From PWQG01 sp050486205 (lineage in GTDB: Bacteria; Pseudomonadota; Gammaproteobacteria; Pseudomonadales; Pseudohongiellaceae), in the NCBI GenBank assembly GCA_050486205.1, contig JBJHCW010000005.1:124001-188000 (forward strand): a stretch of DNA of 64,000 bases, read 5' to 3'. Below are positions 24,986 through 33,485 of this stretch, one piece after another. How positions within the stretch are numbered: position 1 is the first letter of the stretch; each line of letters starts with the position of its first letter. The translations under genes and the position numbers were made by a program. The notes below the pieces were generated by a model. It was not told the DNA's origin. It was given only the letters and a program-made list of their open reading frames with translations, and searched no databases.

Positions 24986-27825
24986 GTGACTACAAGCACA
25001 CGCTGAACCTGCCACAGACCGATTTTCCGATGAAAGCCAGCCTGGCCCAGCGCGAGCCAGCCAGGCTCAAGCAGTGGCAGACCAGTGACATTTATGGCCA
25101 GATCAGGCAGCGAAGCGCCGGGCGACCGAAGTTCATCCTGCATGACGGCCCGCCCTACGCCAACGGTGATCTGCACCTCGGGCATGCGGTCAACAAGACA
25201 CTCAAGGATGTGATCGTCAAGGCCAGGACGCTGGCTGGTTTCGACGCGCCCTATGTACCTGGCTGGGACTGCCATGGCCTGCCAATCGAGCACAATGTCG
25301 AGAAAAAGAAGGGTAAGGCCGGGCACAAGATAAGCCATGCCGAGTTTCGCAAGGCCTGCCGAGACTATGCGGCGCGTCAGGTTGAAAACCAGAAAAAGGA
25401 TTTCATCCGCCTGGGTGTGTTTGGTGACTGGGACAAACCCTACCTCACCATGGATTACAGAACCGAGGCCGATATTGTCCGCGCACTCGGTCGTATCGCC
25501 GCCAACGGCCATCTGGTCAAGGGCTTCAAGCCCGTGTACTGGAGTGTTGTTGGTGCCTCGGCGCTGGCTGAAGCTGAAGTTGAATACCAGGACAAGACAT
25601 CCTTTGCCATAGACGTCAGGTTCCCTGTGGTTGACCGGGCAGGTTTTCTGGCTGCGTTCGGCGCCGATGCCGCGCTGACTGCGCAACACATCTCGGTGGT
25701 CATATGGACCACCACGCCCTGGACGATTCCATCGAATCAGGCCGTGTCCCTGCATCCGGATCTGGCTTATGCCCTGGTTCAGGGAACTTTTGTCGCTGGC
25801 ACCGAGCCCGGGGCTGAGTCGGAATCCGAGCTGATTGTAGTGGCTGCCGACATGGTGGAAGCCATCATGAGCCGTTATGGGGTTGACGACTACCGTGTGC
25901 TTGCCCGCACCGATGGGCGTGCTCTGGAGCACCAGTTGTTGCAACATCCGTATGATGCGCGGCAAGTGCCTGTGATTCTCGGGCAGCATGTCACCACTGA
26001 GGCCGGCACTGGCTGTGTACACACCGCACCGGATCATGGCATGGATGACTTTGTGGTTGGCCAGGCCTACGGCATTGGCACCCTCAATCTGGTGGACGAA
26101 AACGGTGTCTTTGTGGCTTCTGCCGGCGAGCTTGCCGGTGTGCATGTCTACAAGGCAGATGAGCTGGTCATCGACCTGTTGAAACAGCATGGTGCGCTGT
26201 TGGCCGAAACAAGGATTGTGCACAGTTATGCGCACTGCTGGCGTACCAAGACACCATTGATCTACCGTGCCACACCACAGTGGTTCATCAGCATGAACGA
26301 AAAGGGTTTGCTTGATGATTCGTTGAAGGCGGTAAAAGATGTGATCTGGGTGCCGGAATGGGGGCAGGCCCGTATTGAGTTGATGCTCAAGGGCAGCCCT
26401 GACTGGTGTGTCTCGCGTCAGCGTACCTGGGGAGTGCCCATCACCCTGTTCGTCAGCAAAGCAACCGGTGAGTTGCATCCACGCACCAGCGAGTTGGTGG
26501 AGCTGGTGGCCGCGCGCATCGAGCGGGACGGCATGGAAGCATGGTTCGAGCTGGACCCGGCTGATCTGCTCGGTGATGAAGCAGCCGACTACGACAAGGT
26601 CAGTGACACGCTGGATGTCTGGTTTGATTCGGGTGTGACACATTTTTCGGTGTTACGGCAGCGCGAAGAGCTGGCCTATCCGGCTGACCTCTATCTGGAA
26701 GGTTCGGATCAGCACCGTGGCTGGTTCCAGTCCTCGCTCAAGACGGCCATAGCCATGAATGGCACGGCGCCTTACCGTCAGGTGCTCACGCACGGATTCA
26801 CCGTGGATGCCGAAGGGCGCAAGATGTCCAAATCCATTGGTAATACCATTTCGCCACAGGAGGTTTTTTCCCAGTACGGCGCTGACATCCTGCGTCTTTG
26901 GGTGACGGCGACGGATTATCGGGGCGAGATGGCGGTGTCGCCGGAAATTCTCAAGCGCGTGGCCGATGCCTATCGCCGTATTCGCAACACTGCACGCTTC
27001 CTGCTGTCCAACCTCAACGGTTTTGATCCTGCCGCTGACCTGGTAGCGCCACAGGAGATGCTGGCGCTTGATTACTGGATCACACGCCAGGCGCAGCTAC
27101 TCAGGGATCAGGTTCGCAAGGACTATGACAACTATCACTTCCTCGGGGTCTATCAGAAGGTCCATAACTTCTGTGTCATCGAGCTTGGCAGCTTCTATCT
27201 GGATGTTATCAAGGATCGGCAGTACACAACACGCAGTGACAGTGTGGCGCGACGCTCCACGCAGAGCGCCATGTATCACATTGCGGAGATTCTTTCGCGA
27301 CTGATCGCTCCTGTCCTGAGTTTCACGGCCGAGGAAATCTGGGAAAACATACCGGGTGACCGCGATGATTCCGTGTTTCTTGCGTTGTTCGACGATGGTC
27401 TGAAAACGCTGGGAGAGTCCGGGCAGTTCAGTGACAGTTTCTGGCGCACCGTGATGGCAACACGCACAGCGGTCAACAAGGTGCTTGAACAGAAGCGGAC
27501 GGAGAAACTGATAGGCTCAGGCCTGGCGGCACAGGTGTCGATTCAGTGTAACCAGTCCCTGTTTGATGTGCTGAACAGTCTGGGTGACGAGCTGCGTTTC
27601 GTCTTGCTGGTATCCGGCGTCACTCTGCAGCTGGGCGCCGACGGGGAAAGCATTGGCGATGTGCCCGGTCTGTTTGGCATAACAGTTGAAGCGTCTGCTG
27701 ATGCCAAGTGTGTGCGCTGTTGGCACCACCGGGCTGATGTTGGCAGCCACCCATCACACCCGGAACTTTGTGGTCGATGTGTCAGCAATGTGGACGGAGA
27801 TGGAGAGAAGCGACTGTATGCCTGA
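24982..27825 (+). CDS. ileS: Isoleucine-tRNA ligase
   Basis: 947 residues, the usual bacterial length. The class I signatures are DLHLGH (HIGH) and KMSKS. The editing domain includes TTTPWTIPSNQAV. The C-terminal zinc finger CVRC...CGRC is intact. Two internal cysteine positions are unusual: the segment that normally reads WCxDCxSALAEAE is WSVVGASALAEAE here, and the later cysteine-rich stretch reads YAHCWRTKTP. The start overlaps ribF by four bases, and the end overlaps fkpB by eight bases. Confidence 0.97.
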   Translation: MSDYKHTLNLPQTDFPMKASLAQREPARLKQWQTSDIYGQIRQRSAGRPKFILHDGPPYANGDLHLGHAVNKTLKDVIVKARTLAGFDAPYVPGWDCHGLPIEHNVEKKKGKAGHKISHAEFRKACRDYAARQVENQKKDFIRLGVFGDWDKPYLTMDYRTEADIVRALGRIAANGHLVKGFKPVYWSVVGASALAEAEVEYQDKTSFAIDVRFPVVDRAGFLAAFGADAALTAQHISVVIWTTTPWTIPSNQAVSLHPDLAYALVQGTFVAGTEPGAESESELIVVAADMVEAIMSRYGVDDYRVLARTDGRALEHQLLQHPYDARQVPVILGQHVTTEAGTGCVHTAPDHGMDDFVVGQAYGIGTLNLVDENGVFVASAGELAGVHVYKADELVIDLLKQHGALLAETRIVHSYAHCWRTKTPLIYRATPQWFISMNEKGLLDDSLKAVKDVIWVPEWGQARIELMLKGSPDWCVSRQRTWGVPITLFVSKATGELHPRTSELVELVAARIERDGMEAWFELDPADLLGDEAADYDKVSDTLDVWFDSGVTHFSVLRQREELAYPADLYLEGSDQHRGWFQSSLKTAIAMNGTAPYRQVLTHGFTVDAEGRKMSKSIGNTISPQEVFSQYGADILRLWVTATDYRGEMAVSPEILKRVADAYRRIRNTARFLLSNLNGFDPAADLVAPQEMLALDYWITRQAQLLRDQVRKDYDNYHFLGVYQKVHNFCVIELGSFYLDVIKDRQYTTRSDSVARRSTQSAMYHIAEILSRLIAPVLSFTAEEIWENIPGDRDDSVFLALFDDGLKTLGESGQFSDSFWRTVMATRTAVNKVLEQKRTEKLIGSGLAAQVSIQCNQSLFDVLNSLGDELRFVLLVSGVTLQLGADGESIGDVPGLFGITVEASADAKCVRCWHHRADVGSHPSHPELCGRCVSNVDGDGEKRLYA

Positions 27826-28303
27826 GCAGAATCCGGTGGTAGCTCGCGGTGCCAGCGTAACGTTGCACTTTTCGCTGTCCTTGACCGATGGAACCCTGAT
27901 CGACTCAAACTTTGATCAGCGTCCGGCCCGGTTCACAGTGGGTGATGGTTCGTTGTTGCCCGGTTTCGAATCGGCTCTGACTGGCATGGCGGCCGGCGAA
28001 TCGATACGTATCACTTTGCCTGCAGCGCAGGCATTTGGTGATGTGAATCCGGCCAATGTACAGACTTTCAACAAGGAGAGATTCGCCGGCCTGCTTGCCA
28101 ACAGGACGGATCCGGTCACTGTCGGGACGGTGCTGGCATTTGCCGATGGCGCCGGCAATGATATTCCCGGCGTGGTACAGTCATTGGATGACGAGCTGAT
28201 GGTGGTGGATTTCAACCACCCCCTGGCAGGGCGCGATATCGATTTTGCTGCCAACATAGTCAACGTTGTTCCTGCCGGTGTGCAGGTTATGGAAATTCAA
28301 TGA
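27818..28303 (+). CDS. fkpB: FKBP-type peptidyl-prolyl isomerase (SlpA/FkpB-like)
   Basis: 161 residues from ATG 27818, which overlaps the ileS end by eight bases; a longer upstream frame lies wholly inside ileS and is discarded. The FKBP core shows GTLIDSNFDQRPARFTVGDG and LLPGFESALTGM. The insert-in-flap domain of SlyD/SlpA proteins follows (EFFGDV-like AQAFGDVNPANVQ). The C-terminus has VVDFNHPLAGRDIDFAANIV, the SlpA/FkpB hallmark. It is a cytoplasmic folding catalyst. Its position directly after ileS is unusual because lspA normally separates them. Confidence 0.94.
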   Translation: MPEQNPVVARGASVTLHFSLSLTDGTLIDSNFDQRPARFTVGDGSLLPGFESALTGMAAGESIRITLPAAQAFGDVNPANVQTFNKERFAGLLANRTDPVTVGTVLAFADGAGNDIPGVVQSLDDELMVVDFNHPLAGRDIDFAANIVNVVPAGVQVMEIQ

Positions 28304-29277
28304 TTACCGAGAATCTGAAAGGGGCCGAGATCAGACTGGCCAATCCACGTGGTTTCTGTGCCGGCGTGGATCGAGCCATTGATATTGTCAATCGTGCGCT
28401 GGACGTGTACGGCGCACCGATTTATGTGCGTCATGAGGTGGTACACAACAAGTTTGTAGTGGATACCCTGCGACAGCGAGGCGCGGTGTTTGTTGACGAA
28501 CTTGAAGATGTCCCGGCGGCTGATCCGCAGGGCAGAACACCAATAGTCATATTCAGCGCACACGGTGTTTCCCAGCAGGTGCAACAGGAGGCTGCAGCGC
28601 GCGGTTTCCGTGTGTTTGATGCAACCTGCCCGTTGGTGACCAAAGTGCACATCGAAGTGGCGCGCTACAGTGAGGCTGGTCGAGAGTGTGTACTGATCGG
28701 TCATGCACGGCACCCGGAAGTGGAAGGCACCATGGGGCAATATGATCGCAGCCGAGGGGGTGAGATCTATCTGGTGGAGTCGGTGGATCAGGTAGCGCAG
28801 CTGGATGTGCGTGAGCCGACACAACTGGCCTACGTCACCCAGACTACACTGTCCGTTGACGACACAGCCCGAATCATTGATGCCTTACGTGAACGTTTCC
28901 CGCATATAGAAGGGCCGCGGAAGAAAGACATCTGTTATGCCACCCAGAATCGACAGGATGCGGTCAAACAACTGGCCCTGGAATGTGACCTGTTGCTGGT
29001 GGTTGGTTCCCCGAACAGCTCCAACTCCAATCGTCTGCGAGAGCTGGCCGAGCGCCTGGGGTGCGAGTCGTACCTGATTGACCGTGTGGATGACCTGAAT
29101 CCGGAGTGGTTGACAGGCAAGCGGAGGCTGGGTATTACGGCGGGAGCGTCGGCACCGGAGGTGCTGGTGCAGCAGGTGGTAGAGCGCCTTGAGCAGCTTA
29201 CGGGTGAAACGCCGAGGGAGTTGGCCGGGGTTGAGGAGAACATTGTTTTCCGGATGCCACGGGAACTGGCGCGCTGA
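28300..29277 (+). CDS. ispH: 4-hydroxy-3-methylbut-2-enyl diphosphate reductase
   Basis: 325 residues. The three iron-sulfur cysteines are Cys20 in RGFCAGVDR, Cys110 in DATCPLVTKVH and Cys212 in DICYATQNRQ. The substrate-binding segment VRHEVVHNK and GHARHPEVEGT are intact. It performs the last step of the MEP isoprenoid pathway and makes IPP and DMAPP. It overlaps fkpB by four bases (ATGA). Its stop codon abuts the stop of the convergent FkbM gene. Confidence 0.97.
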   Translation: MITENLKGAEIRLANPRGFCAGVDRAIDIVNRALDVYGAPIYVRHEVVHNKFVVDTLRQRGAVFVDELEDVPAADPQGRTPIVIFSAHGVSQQVQQEAAARGFRVFDATCPLVTKVHIEVARYSEAGRECVLIGHARHPEVEGTMGQYDRSRGGEIYLVESVDQVAQLDVREPTQLAYVTQTTLSVDDTARIIDALRERFPHIEGPRKKDICYATQNRQDAVKQLALECDLLLVVGSPNSSNSNRLRELAERLGCESYLIDRVDDLNPEWLTGKRRLGITAGASAPEVLVQQVVERLEQLTGETPRELAGVEENIVFRMPRELAR

Positions 29278-30204
29278 TCATCCTGCGATCTTCAGTTTGA
29301 ACGCCTTCGGGCAGGCAATGATGTCGTCCTGACCGCTTTCCAGAAGTCGGGTGTAGGGTACCAGGCGGTATTCACCAGTGCGCCTGCTTCTGGCGTCGCG
29401 CCGTCTTGCCTTGCGACCATTGGCCTTGCGTTTGTCGAAGGTATACAGGCTGTAGTCGGGTGGCAGGTGCTGTTTGATCTCCTCGATGCTGTTGAAGGAT
29501 AACGCCTGTCCGTAGGTGACCTCGATAATCAACAGTGGTCGGAAACGTGCCAGTGTATCTCTCAGACCGGCCAGTGCCGGCTTCTCGAACCCCTCCACAT
29601 CCATCTTGACGATGTCCAGCCGGTCAAGCCCCAGTGACTCAATATAGTCGTCGCCGCGAACCAGTTTCAATTCGCCAGCGGGCTCATTGCCTTTGCTGAC
29701 TGAGTCGGCATCAAAGGAGCCTACGCCAGCATTGCTGCCTGATGGCGCGTAGAATGGCAACTCTGTATTGCTGTCGCTGAGCCCGACCGGATGCACGTGG
29801 ATATGGGAAACGGCATTATCTGCAATGCGTTTCTCAAACAGTTGGCGCACTGGTGGGTAAGGTTCAAAGCTGTGAATTTCCCCGGCTACTGTGCTCATGA
29901 ACAATGAGTGATGACCGACATTGGCCCCGATGTCGAGAAAGCAGCCCCTGTTGCCCGGTGCGCATAGCTGCATGGCATCGCGCATGAAAAAGACCAGATG
30001 TTTCTCGAAGGCACCGTGGTAGTAGACGGCGTAATCCACATTGTTGTTCAGGTTGCCATGATAGGTCAGGCCAAAAAAGTCGCGGCTGAACGGGTAATCT
30101 GCGCCGCTGCGCCGGGCAAGGCGTTTGAGAAGTGGCCTGGACAGCGCGCGTGGCAGCACAGGATGCCGCCACAGAAAACTGCCAATTTGATCGGGGAAGG
30201 TCAT
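29278..30204 (-). CDS. FkbM-family methyltransferase
   Basis: 308 residues. The SAM-binding motif is CFLDIGANVGHHSLF, followed by IHSFEPYPPVRQLFEKR. The FkbM signature LDIVKMDVEGFEKPALAGL and LLIIEVTYG are present. The basic C-terminal part (KRKANGRKARRRDARSRR) is unusually lysine/arginine-rich. FkbM enzymes methylate hydroxyl groups of sugars or polyketides; the substrate is unknown. There is no clear ribosome site. It lies 53 bases downstream of the ParA-type gene on the same strand. Confidence 0.88.
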   Translation of the reverse strand: MTFPDQIGSFLWRHPVLPRALSRPLLKRLARRSGADYPFSRDFFGLTYHGNLNNNVDYAVYYHGAFEKHLVFFMRDAMQLCAPGNRGCFLDIGANVGHHSLFMSTVAGEIHSFEPYPPVRQLFEKRIADNAVSHIHVHPVGLSDSNTELPFYAPSGSNAGVGSFDADSVSKGNEPAGELKLVRGDDYIESLGLDRLDIVKMDVEGFEKPALAGLRDTLARFRPLLIIEVTYGQALSFNSIEEIKQHLPPDYSLYTFDKRKANGRKARRRDARSRRTGEYRLVPYTRLLESGQDDIIACPKAFKLKIAG

Positions 30205-30257
30205 GGTCTATGAGCGCGTGTGCAAATGGTCACTGCATTGTATCGGTCAGCAGTGAG

Positions 30258-31364
30258 TCATGGAACCTCTGCTTCCTGGCTTTCGGTTTTGTTGGTTGCC
30301 GCGCGGGAGAGTTCGTTGACCGTGATCTCGGGATAGTATCGCTCCACAAGCAGCAGCAGGGAAGCGATGAACTTGCGCATGGCTGGTGCCGGCAGCATGC
30401 GGCTACGAATCAGCGAACTCATGCCCTGCTGCAGTTTGATGACGCCAGCACGAGAGGGCCGCAACGTTGCCGCCGGCACCTTCAGGGAGGGTCTGAGTCC
30501 GGCTCGTCCGGGTATATGTCGCGGGTGCTGGCGCAGGAAAAGTTTCTGCCAGAACAGACTGAAGGCTTTGTTGGTGCTATTGGTGAACAGGCGATCGGCG
30601 CTTCGGGCCAATGACATGAACTGTGCGCTGACCGGGGCTCCGGGCGAGGCAATCAGTACCGGCACCTGGCGTTGTACTGCCCGGCGCATGGCATCGTCGC
30701 GTGTCAGGTAACCGTAATACTGCGGTTCGGTACCGAGATACCGTTTACAGGCGGCACGCAGTCGTTTGTAGACGTCTACGCTTTCCGGGTATCCATCCAC
30801 CATGTTTGTCAGGATGTGAATCTGTGGCGAGTCTGGCTGCCGGCGCAGAACCTTCATCAGCGCAAAGGCATCAGTCAGCGAGGTGGGTTCAGGTGTCACA
30901 ACCAGCAGGCAGTGGGGAACCGATGCCAGGAATGTGGTGACATTGCGGCCAATACCGGCGGCAGTGTCAATGATCAGGTAATCGTGATTCTGTTCCAGTG
31001 TGAGCAGGGCATCCAGCAGCAATTGCTGCTGGTCGGCACTGAGATCCGCGAATTCGGCGACACCGGAGGCGGCCGGAATGATGGTGATATCACCAGGCGC
31101 CTTTATCTGGATCTCGCTGATGTCCGCCTCGCCCCGGATCAGGTGCTCAAGTGTGCGGGTAGGGCGCAGATTGAGCAGGATGTTGACATTGGCAAGGCTG
31201 GTGTCGGCATCAAATACACAGACACTGTTGCCCTGGCGTGCCAGGGCGATAGCCAGATTGGTGCTGACATTGGTCTTTCCCACACCGCCTTTGCCACTGG
31301 TAATGGCCAACACACGCGCGTGACGGGGCTTGTGTTCCGGCATTGAATGAGCGAGTGATGTCAT
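30258..31364 (-). CDS. MinD/ParA-family ATPase (FlhG/FleN-like) with C-terminal extension
   Basis: 368 residues. The deviant Walker A is SGKGGVGKTN near residue 24, the switch I block is VFDADTSLANVNILL, and Walker B-like DYLIIDTAAGIG is present. The order fits the MinD/FlhG branch. After about residue 265 comes a basic extension of about 100 residues rich in Arg, Leu and Pro, which has no family I recognise. It may be a membrane- or partner-binding tail. No flagellar genes are adjacent, so the regulated process (flagellar number, pole or polysaccharide positioning) is open. Confidence 0.85.
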   Translation of the reverse strand: MTSLAHSMPEHKPRHARVLAITSGKGGVGKTNVSTNLAIALARQGNSVCVFDADTSLANVNILLNLRPTRTLEHLIRGEADISEIQIKAPGDITIIPAASGVAEFADLSADQQQLLLDALLTLEQNHDYLIIDTAAGIGRNVTTFLASVPHCLLVVTPEPTSLTDAFALMKVLRRQPDSPQIHILTNMVDGYPESVDVYKRLRAACKRYLGTEPQYYGYLTRDDAMRRAVQRQVPVLIASPGAPVSAQFMSLARSADRLFTNSTNKAFSLFWQKLFLRQHPRHIPGRAGLRPSLKVPAATLRPSRAGVIKLQQGMSSLIRSRMLPAPAMRKFIASLLLLVERYYPEITVNELSRAATNKTESQEAEVP

Positions 31365-31402
31365 TGAGGTTCCAATCTGCGCTTGAGCGCGCTGTATGTC
31401 TG

Positions 31403-31408
31403 TATAAT
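31403..31408 (+). promoter_or_regulatory. Candidate -10 box upstream of the methylthioinosine phosphorylase gene
   Basis: A perfect TATAAT lies 215 bases before the mtiP start and just before the palindromic repeat at 31442-31603. No strong -35 is visible. If it is used, the repeat would be transcribed in the 5' leader. Confidence 0.4.
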
Positions 31409-31441
31409 ATCGGCCGATTCAGGCCATTCTGCAGCACACAG

Positions 31442-31603
31442 GGGACCTCTGACCAACGTTATGGCCCCGCCCGGGGGGCTTTCAGCCAATCCGGCGCTCT
31501 TCGTTGCACTTTCTTGACAGGCCGACGCATGCCGGCGAAACTGCGCCTCGATACCCGAATTGGCTGAAAGCCAGAGTGCTCATAACGTTGTTCAGAAGTT
31601 CCC
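31442..31603. repeat. 162-bp palindromic MITE-like repeat, copy A
   Basis: The left end reads GGGACCTCTGACCAACGTTATG, here given only in outline, followed by GGCTTTCAGCCAATCCG. The right end, inverted, repeats the same two blocks (CTGAACAACGTTATG and GGCTTTCAGCCAATTCG). The arms are about 45-50 bases at 31442-31492 and 31557-31603, with a 64-base centre. The same outer blocks, in the same order, recur in copy B at 51648-51774. No coding sequence is inside. It lies directly upstream of mtiP, 14 bases before the start codon. Confidence 0.8.
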
Positions 31604-31617
31604 AAACGGAGACAGCC

Positions 31618-32379
31618 ATGCTGGCAATCATCGGTGGTACCGGACTCAATCAGATCGAAGGCTTTGCCGGTGAACGTATTGTGCCGGTAGAAACAGAGTA
31701 TGACACGGTGCCGGTCAATATTGCCCGCGGTCACCTGGACGGTCATGAAGTGTGTTTCCTGCCACGCCATGGCCAGGGCCACACGGTGCCGCCGCACAGG
31801 ATCAACTACCGGGCCAACATCCAGGCGCTGAAGCGACTGGGGGTCCGTCATGTGGTGGCGGTCAATGCCGTGGGTGGCATACACGAGTGTATGGGACCTG
31901 GTGCAATCGGTGTTCCCGGGCAGATAGTGGACTACAGCTGGGGCCGGGAGCACACCTTCTTTAATGGCGCTGGTACCGGTGTTGAGCATGCGGATATGAC
32001 CGAGCCGTATGACGAGGCGCTTCGTCAGGTGTTGATTGCGGCTGCCGACAGGGCAGGGATCCCGGTGTGGCCTGCCGGTGTATACGCCTGCACCCAGGGA
32101 CCGCGCCTTGAGACCGCCGCAGAAGTACGGCGCCTGCAACGTGACGGTTGTGACATGATCGGCATGACTGGCATGCCCGAGGCGGCCCTTGCGCGGGAGG
32201 TTGACCTGGCTTATGCCAGTATTGCGCTGTCGGTTAACTGGGCGGCGGGTCTGACGGATGATGTCATTACCATGGAGAGTATCCAGGCCGTGCTGGCTGA
32301 TGGCATGGGGCAGGTGCTGGATGTGCTCCGGCAAGTGCCCCACCAGCTGTCTCTAATACGTTTTTCAACAGCCTGTTAG
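31618..32379 (+). CDS. S-methyl-5'-thioinosine phosphorylase
   Basis: 253 residues from ATG 31618; upstream frame extension runs through the repeat and is discarded. The product is of the PNP/MTAP family: IIGGTGLNQIEGF, then PRHGQGHTVPPHRINYRANI, then CTQGPRLETAAEVRRL and MTGMPEAALAREVDL. The last block resembles bacterial methylthioinosine phosphorylases such as the one of Pseudomonas aeruginosa rather than true MTA phosphorylases. It would split methylthioinosine into hypoxanthine and methylthioribose-1-phosphate. The methylthioadenosine deaminase that supplies its substrate is at 41484-42839 in this window. The stop overlaps the convergent yciI stop. Confidence 0.88.
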   Translation: MLAIIGGTGLNQIEGFAGERIVPVETEYDTVPVNIARGHLDGHEVCFLPRHGQGHTVPPHRINYRANIQALKRLGVRHVVAVNAVGGIHECMGPGAIGVPGQIVDYSWGREHTFFNGAGTGVEHADMTEPYDEALRQVLIAAADRAGIPVWPAGVYACTQGPRLETAAEVRRLQRDGCDMIGMTGMPEAALAREVDLAYASIALSVNWAAGLTDDVITMESIQAVLADGMGQVLDVLRQVPHQLSLIRFSTAC

Positions 32380-32675
32380 GGCAGCACACGCTTGAAGGGT
32401 TTGACCACGACACGCCGGTACACACCCGCCTTCACGTAGGGGTCATCGTCAGCCCAGCTGCGGGCGTCTTCAAGTGAGGGAAATTCAGCAATGATCAGGC
32501 TGCCGGTAAAACCCGCTTCGCCAGGGTCTTCGCTGTCGGTTGCCGGATGTGGCCCGGCAATAACAAGCCGTCCTTCGGCCACCAGTTTTTCCACCCGCTC
32601 GATATGTGCGGGTCGGGCGGGTATGCGCTTTGGCAGGCTGTTTTCCACATCTTCACTGATGATGGCATATAGCAT
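32376..32675 (-). CDS. yciI: YciI family protein
   Basis: 99 residues, a dimeric ferredoxin-like fold: MLYAIISEDVENSL, then RPAHIERVEKLVAEGRL, then AGPHPATDSEDPGEAGFTGS and SWADDDPYVKAGVYRRVVVKPF. The conserved His and Asp (ArpaHIer; DDDPY) are present. AGGAA lies nine bases before the ATG. The role of YciI in vivo is unclear. Its stop codon overlaps that of mtiP by four bases. Confidence 0.93.
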   Translation of the reverse strand: MLYAIISEDVENSLPKRIPARPAHIERVEKLVAEGRLVIAGPHPATDSEDPGEAGFTGSLIIAEFPSLEDARSWADDDPYVKAGVYRRVVVKPFKRVLP

Positions 32676-32785
32676 GGGTTGTGTTCCTTTTGTATGTCTG
32701 TAATTACGTGTCTGCAGAGATATCGACTTGAGAGTCCTGGCCTGTTAAGGTTCGCCATCCTGACAATCTGCTTGTGAGCGAGGGC

Positions 32786-33406
32786 ATGGCCCGGATACTC
32801 AGTATACATCCCGATGATCCCCAGCCGCGACTGATCAACCAGGCGGTTGAGCGCCTGCGCGCCGGTGACGTCATCATTTATCCCACCGACTCGACCTATG
32901 CGCTGGGTTGTCATATCGGGGAGAAGGCGGCACTGGATCGCATCCGGCGTATCCGTCAGCTCAATGACAAACACAACTTCACACTCATGTGTTCGGATCT
33001 CTCCGAAATTTCCACCTATGCACGTGTCAACAACAGTGTCTATCGGTTGCTGAAAGCCTGCACACCGGGGCCTTACACATTTATTCTGAGCGCCACGCCC
33101 GAAGTGCCGCGCCGGCTGATGCACCCCAAGCGCAAGACCATCGGGCTGCGTATTCCCGACAACGCAGTTGCCCAGGCCCTGCTGGCCGGGCTGGGTGAGC
33201 CGATCATGAGCACCAGCCTGATTCTGCCAGGAGAGGATTTGCCGCTGTCTGAACCTTATGAGCTGGAGGACCATATGGATAATCTGGTGGATATGATTCT
33301 GACGTCTGGCGCCTGCGGTCTGGAGCCGACCACAGTGGTGGATCTGGTGGACGGTGCACCGGTGCTGGTGCGTGAAGGCCGTGGCGACGCGACACCGTTC
33401 CGCTGA
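32786..33406 (+). CDS. yciO: YciO/Sua5/YrdC-family protein
   Basis: 206 residues from ATG 32786; GTG 32774 would add four residues. The opening ILSIHPDDPQPRLINQAVERL matches YciO, and IYPTDSTYALGC, RIRRIRQLNDKHNFTL, PGPYTFILSAT, RRLMHPKRKTIGLRIPD and SGACGLEPTTVVDL follow the Sua5/YrdC fold. Unlike TsaC, YciO proteins are not the main threonylcarbamoyl-adenylate synthase, and their cellular role is not settled. The location before trpS, scpA and scpB is the usual one. Confidence 0.9.
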   Translation: MARILSIHPDDPQPRLINQAVERLRAGDVIIYPTDSTYALGCHIGEKAALDRIRRIRQLNDKHNFTLMCSDLSEISTYARVNNSVYRLLKACTPGPYTFILSATPEVPRRLMHPKRKTIGLRIPDNAVAQALLAGLGEPIMSTSLILPGEDLPLSEPYELEDHMDNLVDMILTSGACGLEPTTVVDLVDGAPVLVREGRGDATPFR

Positions 33407-33473
33407 AAAATATCATCGAATTCAAAACGACCATTTGCGATAATGCGGGTCTGTTTTCTACTTCATCTCAAAC

Positions 33474-33478
33474 GGGGA
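33474..33478 (+). promoter_or_regulatory. Ribosome binding site that selects the TTG start of trpS
   Basis: GGGGA lies seven bases before TTG 33486 and only one base before TTG 33480, so the former is favoured. No ATG occurs before the catalytic GMRPTG block. Confidence 0.65.
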
Positions 33479-33485
33479 ATTGGAC

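Noticed and set aside
24934..26643. 569-residue minus-strand reading frame antisense to ileS
   Set aside because: It lies entirely opposite a highly conserved gene, has no recognisable motif and no ribosome site; it is a by-product of GC-rich codon use.
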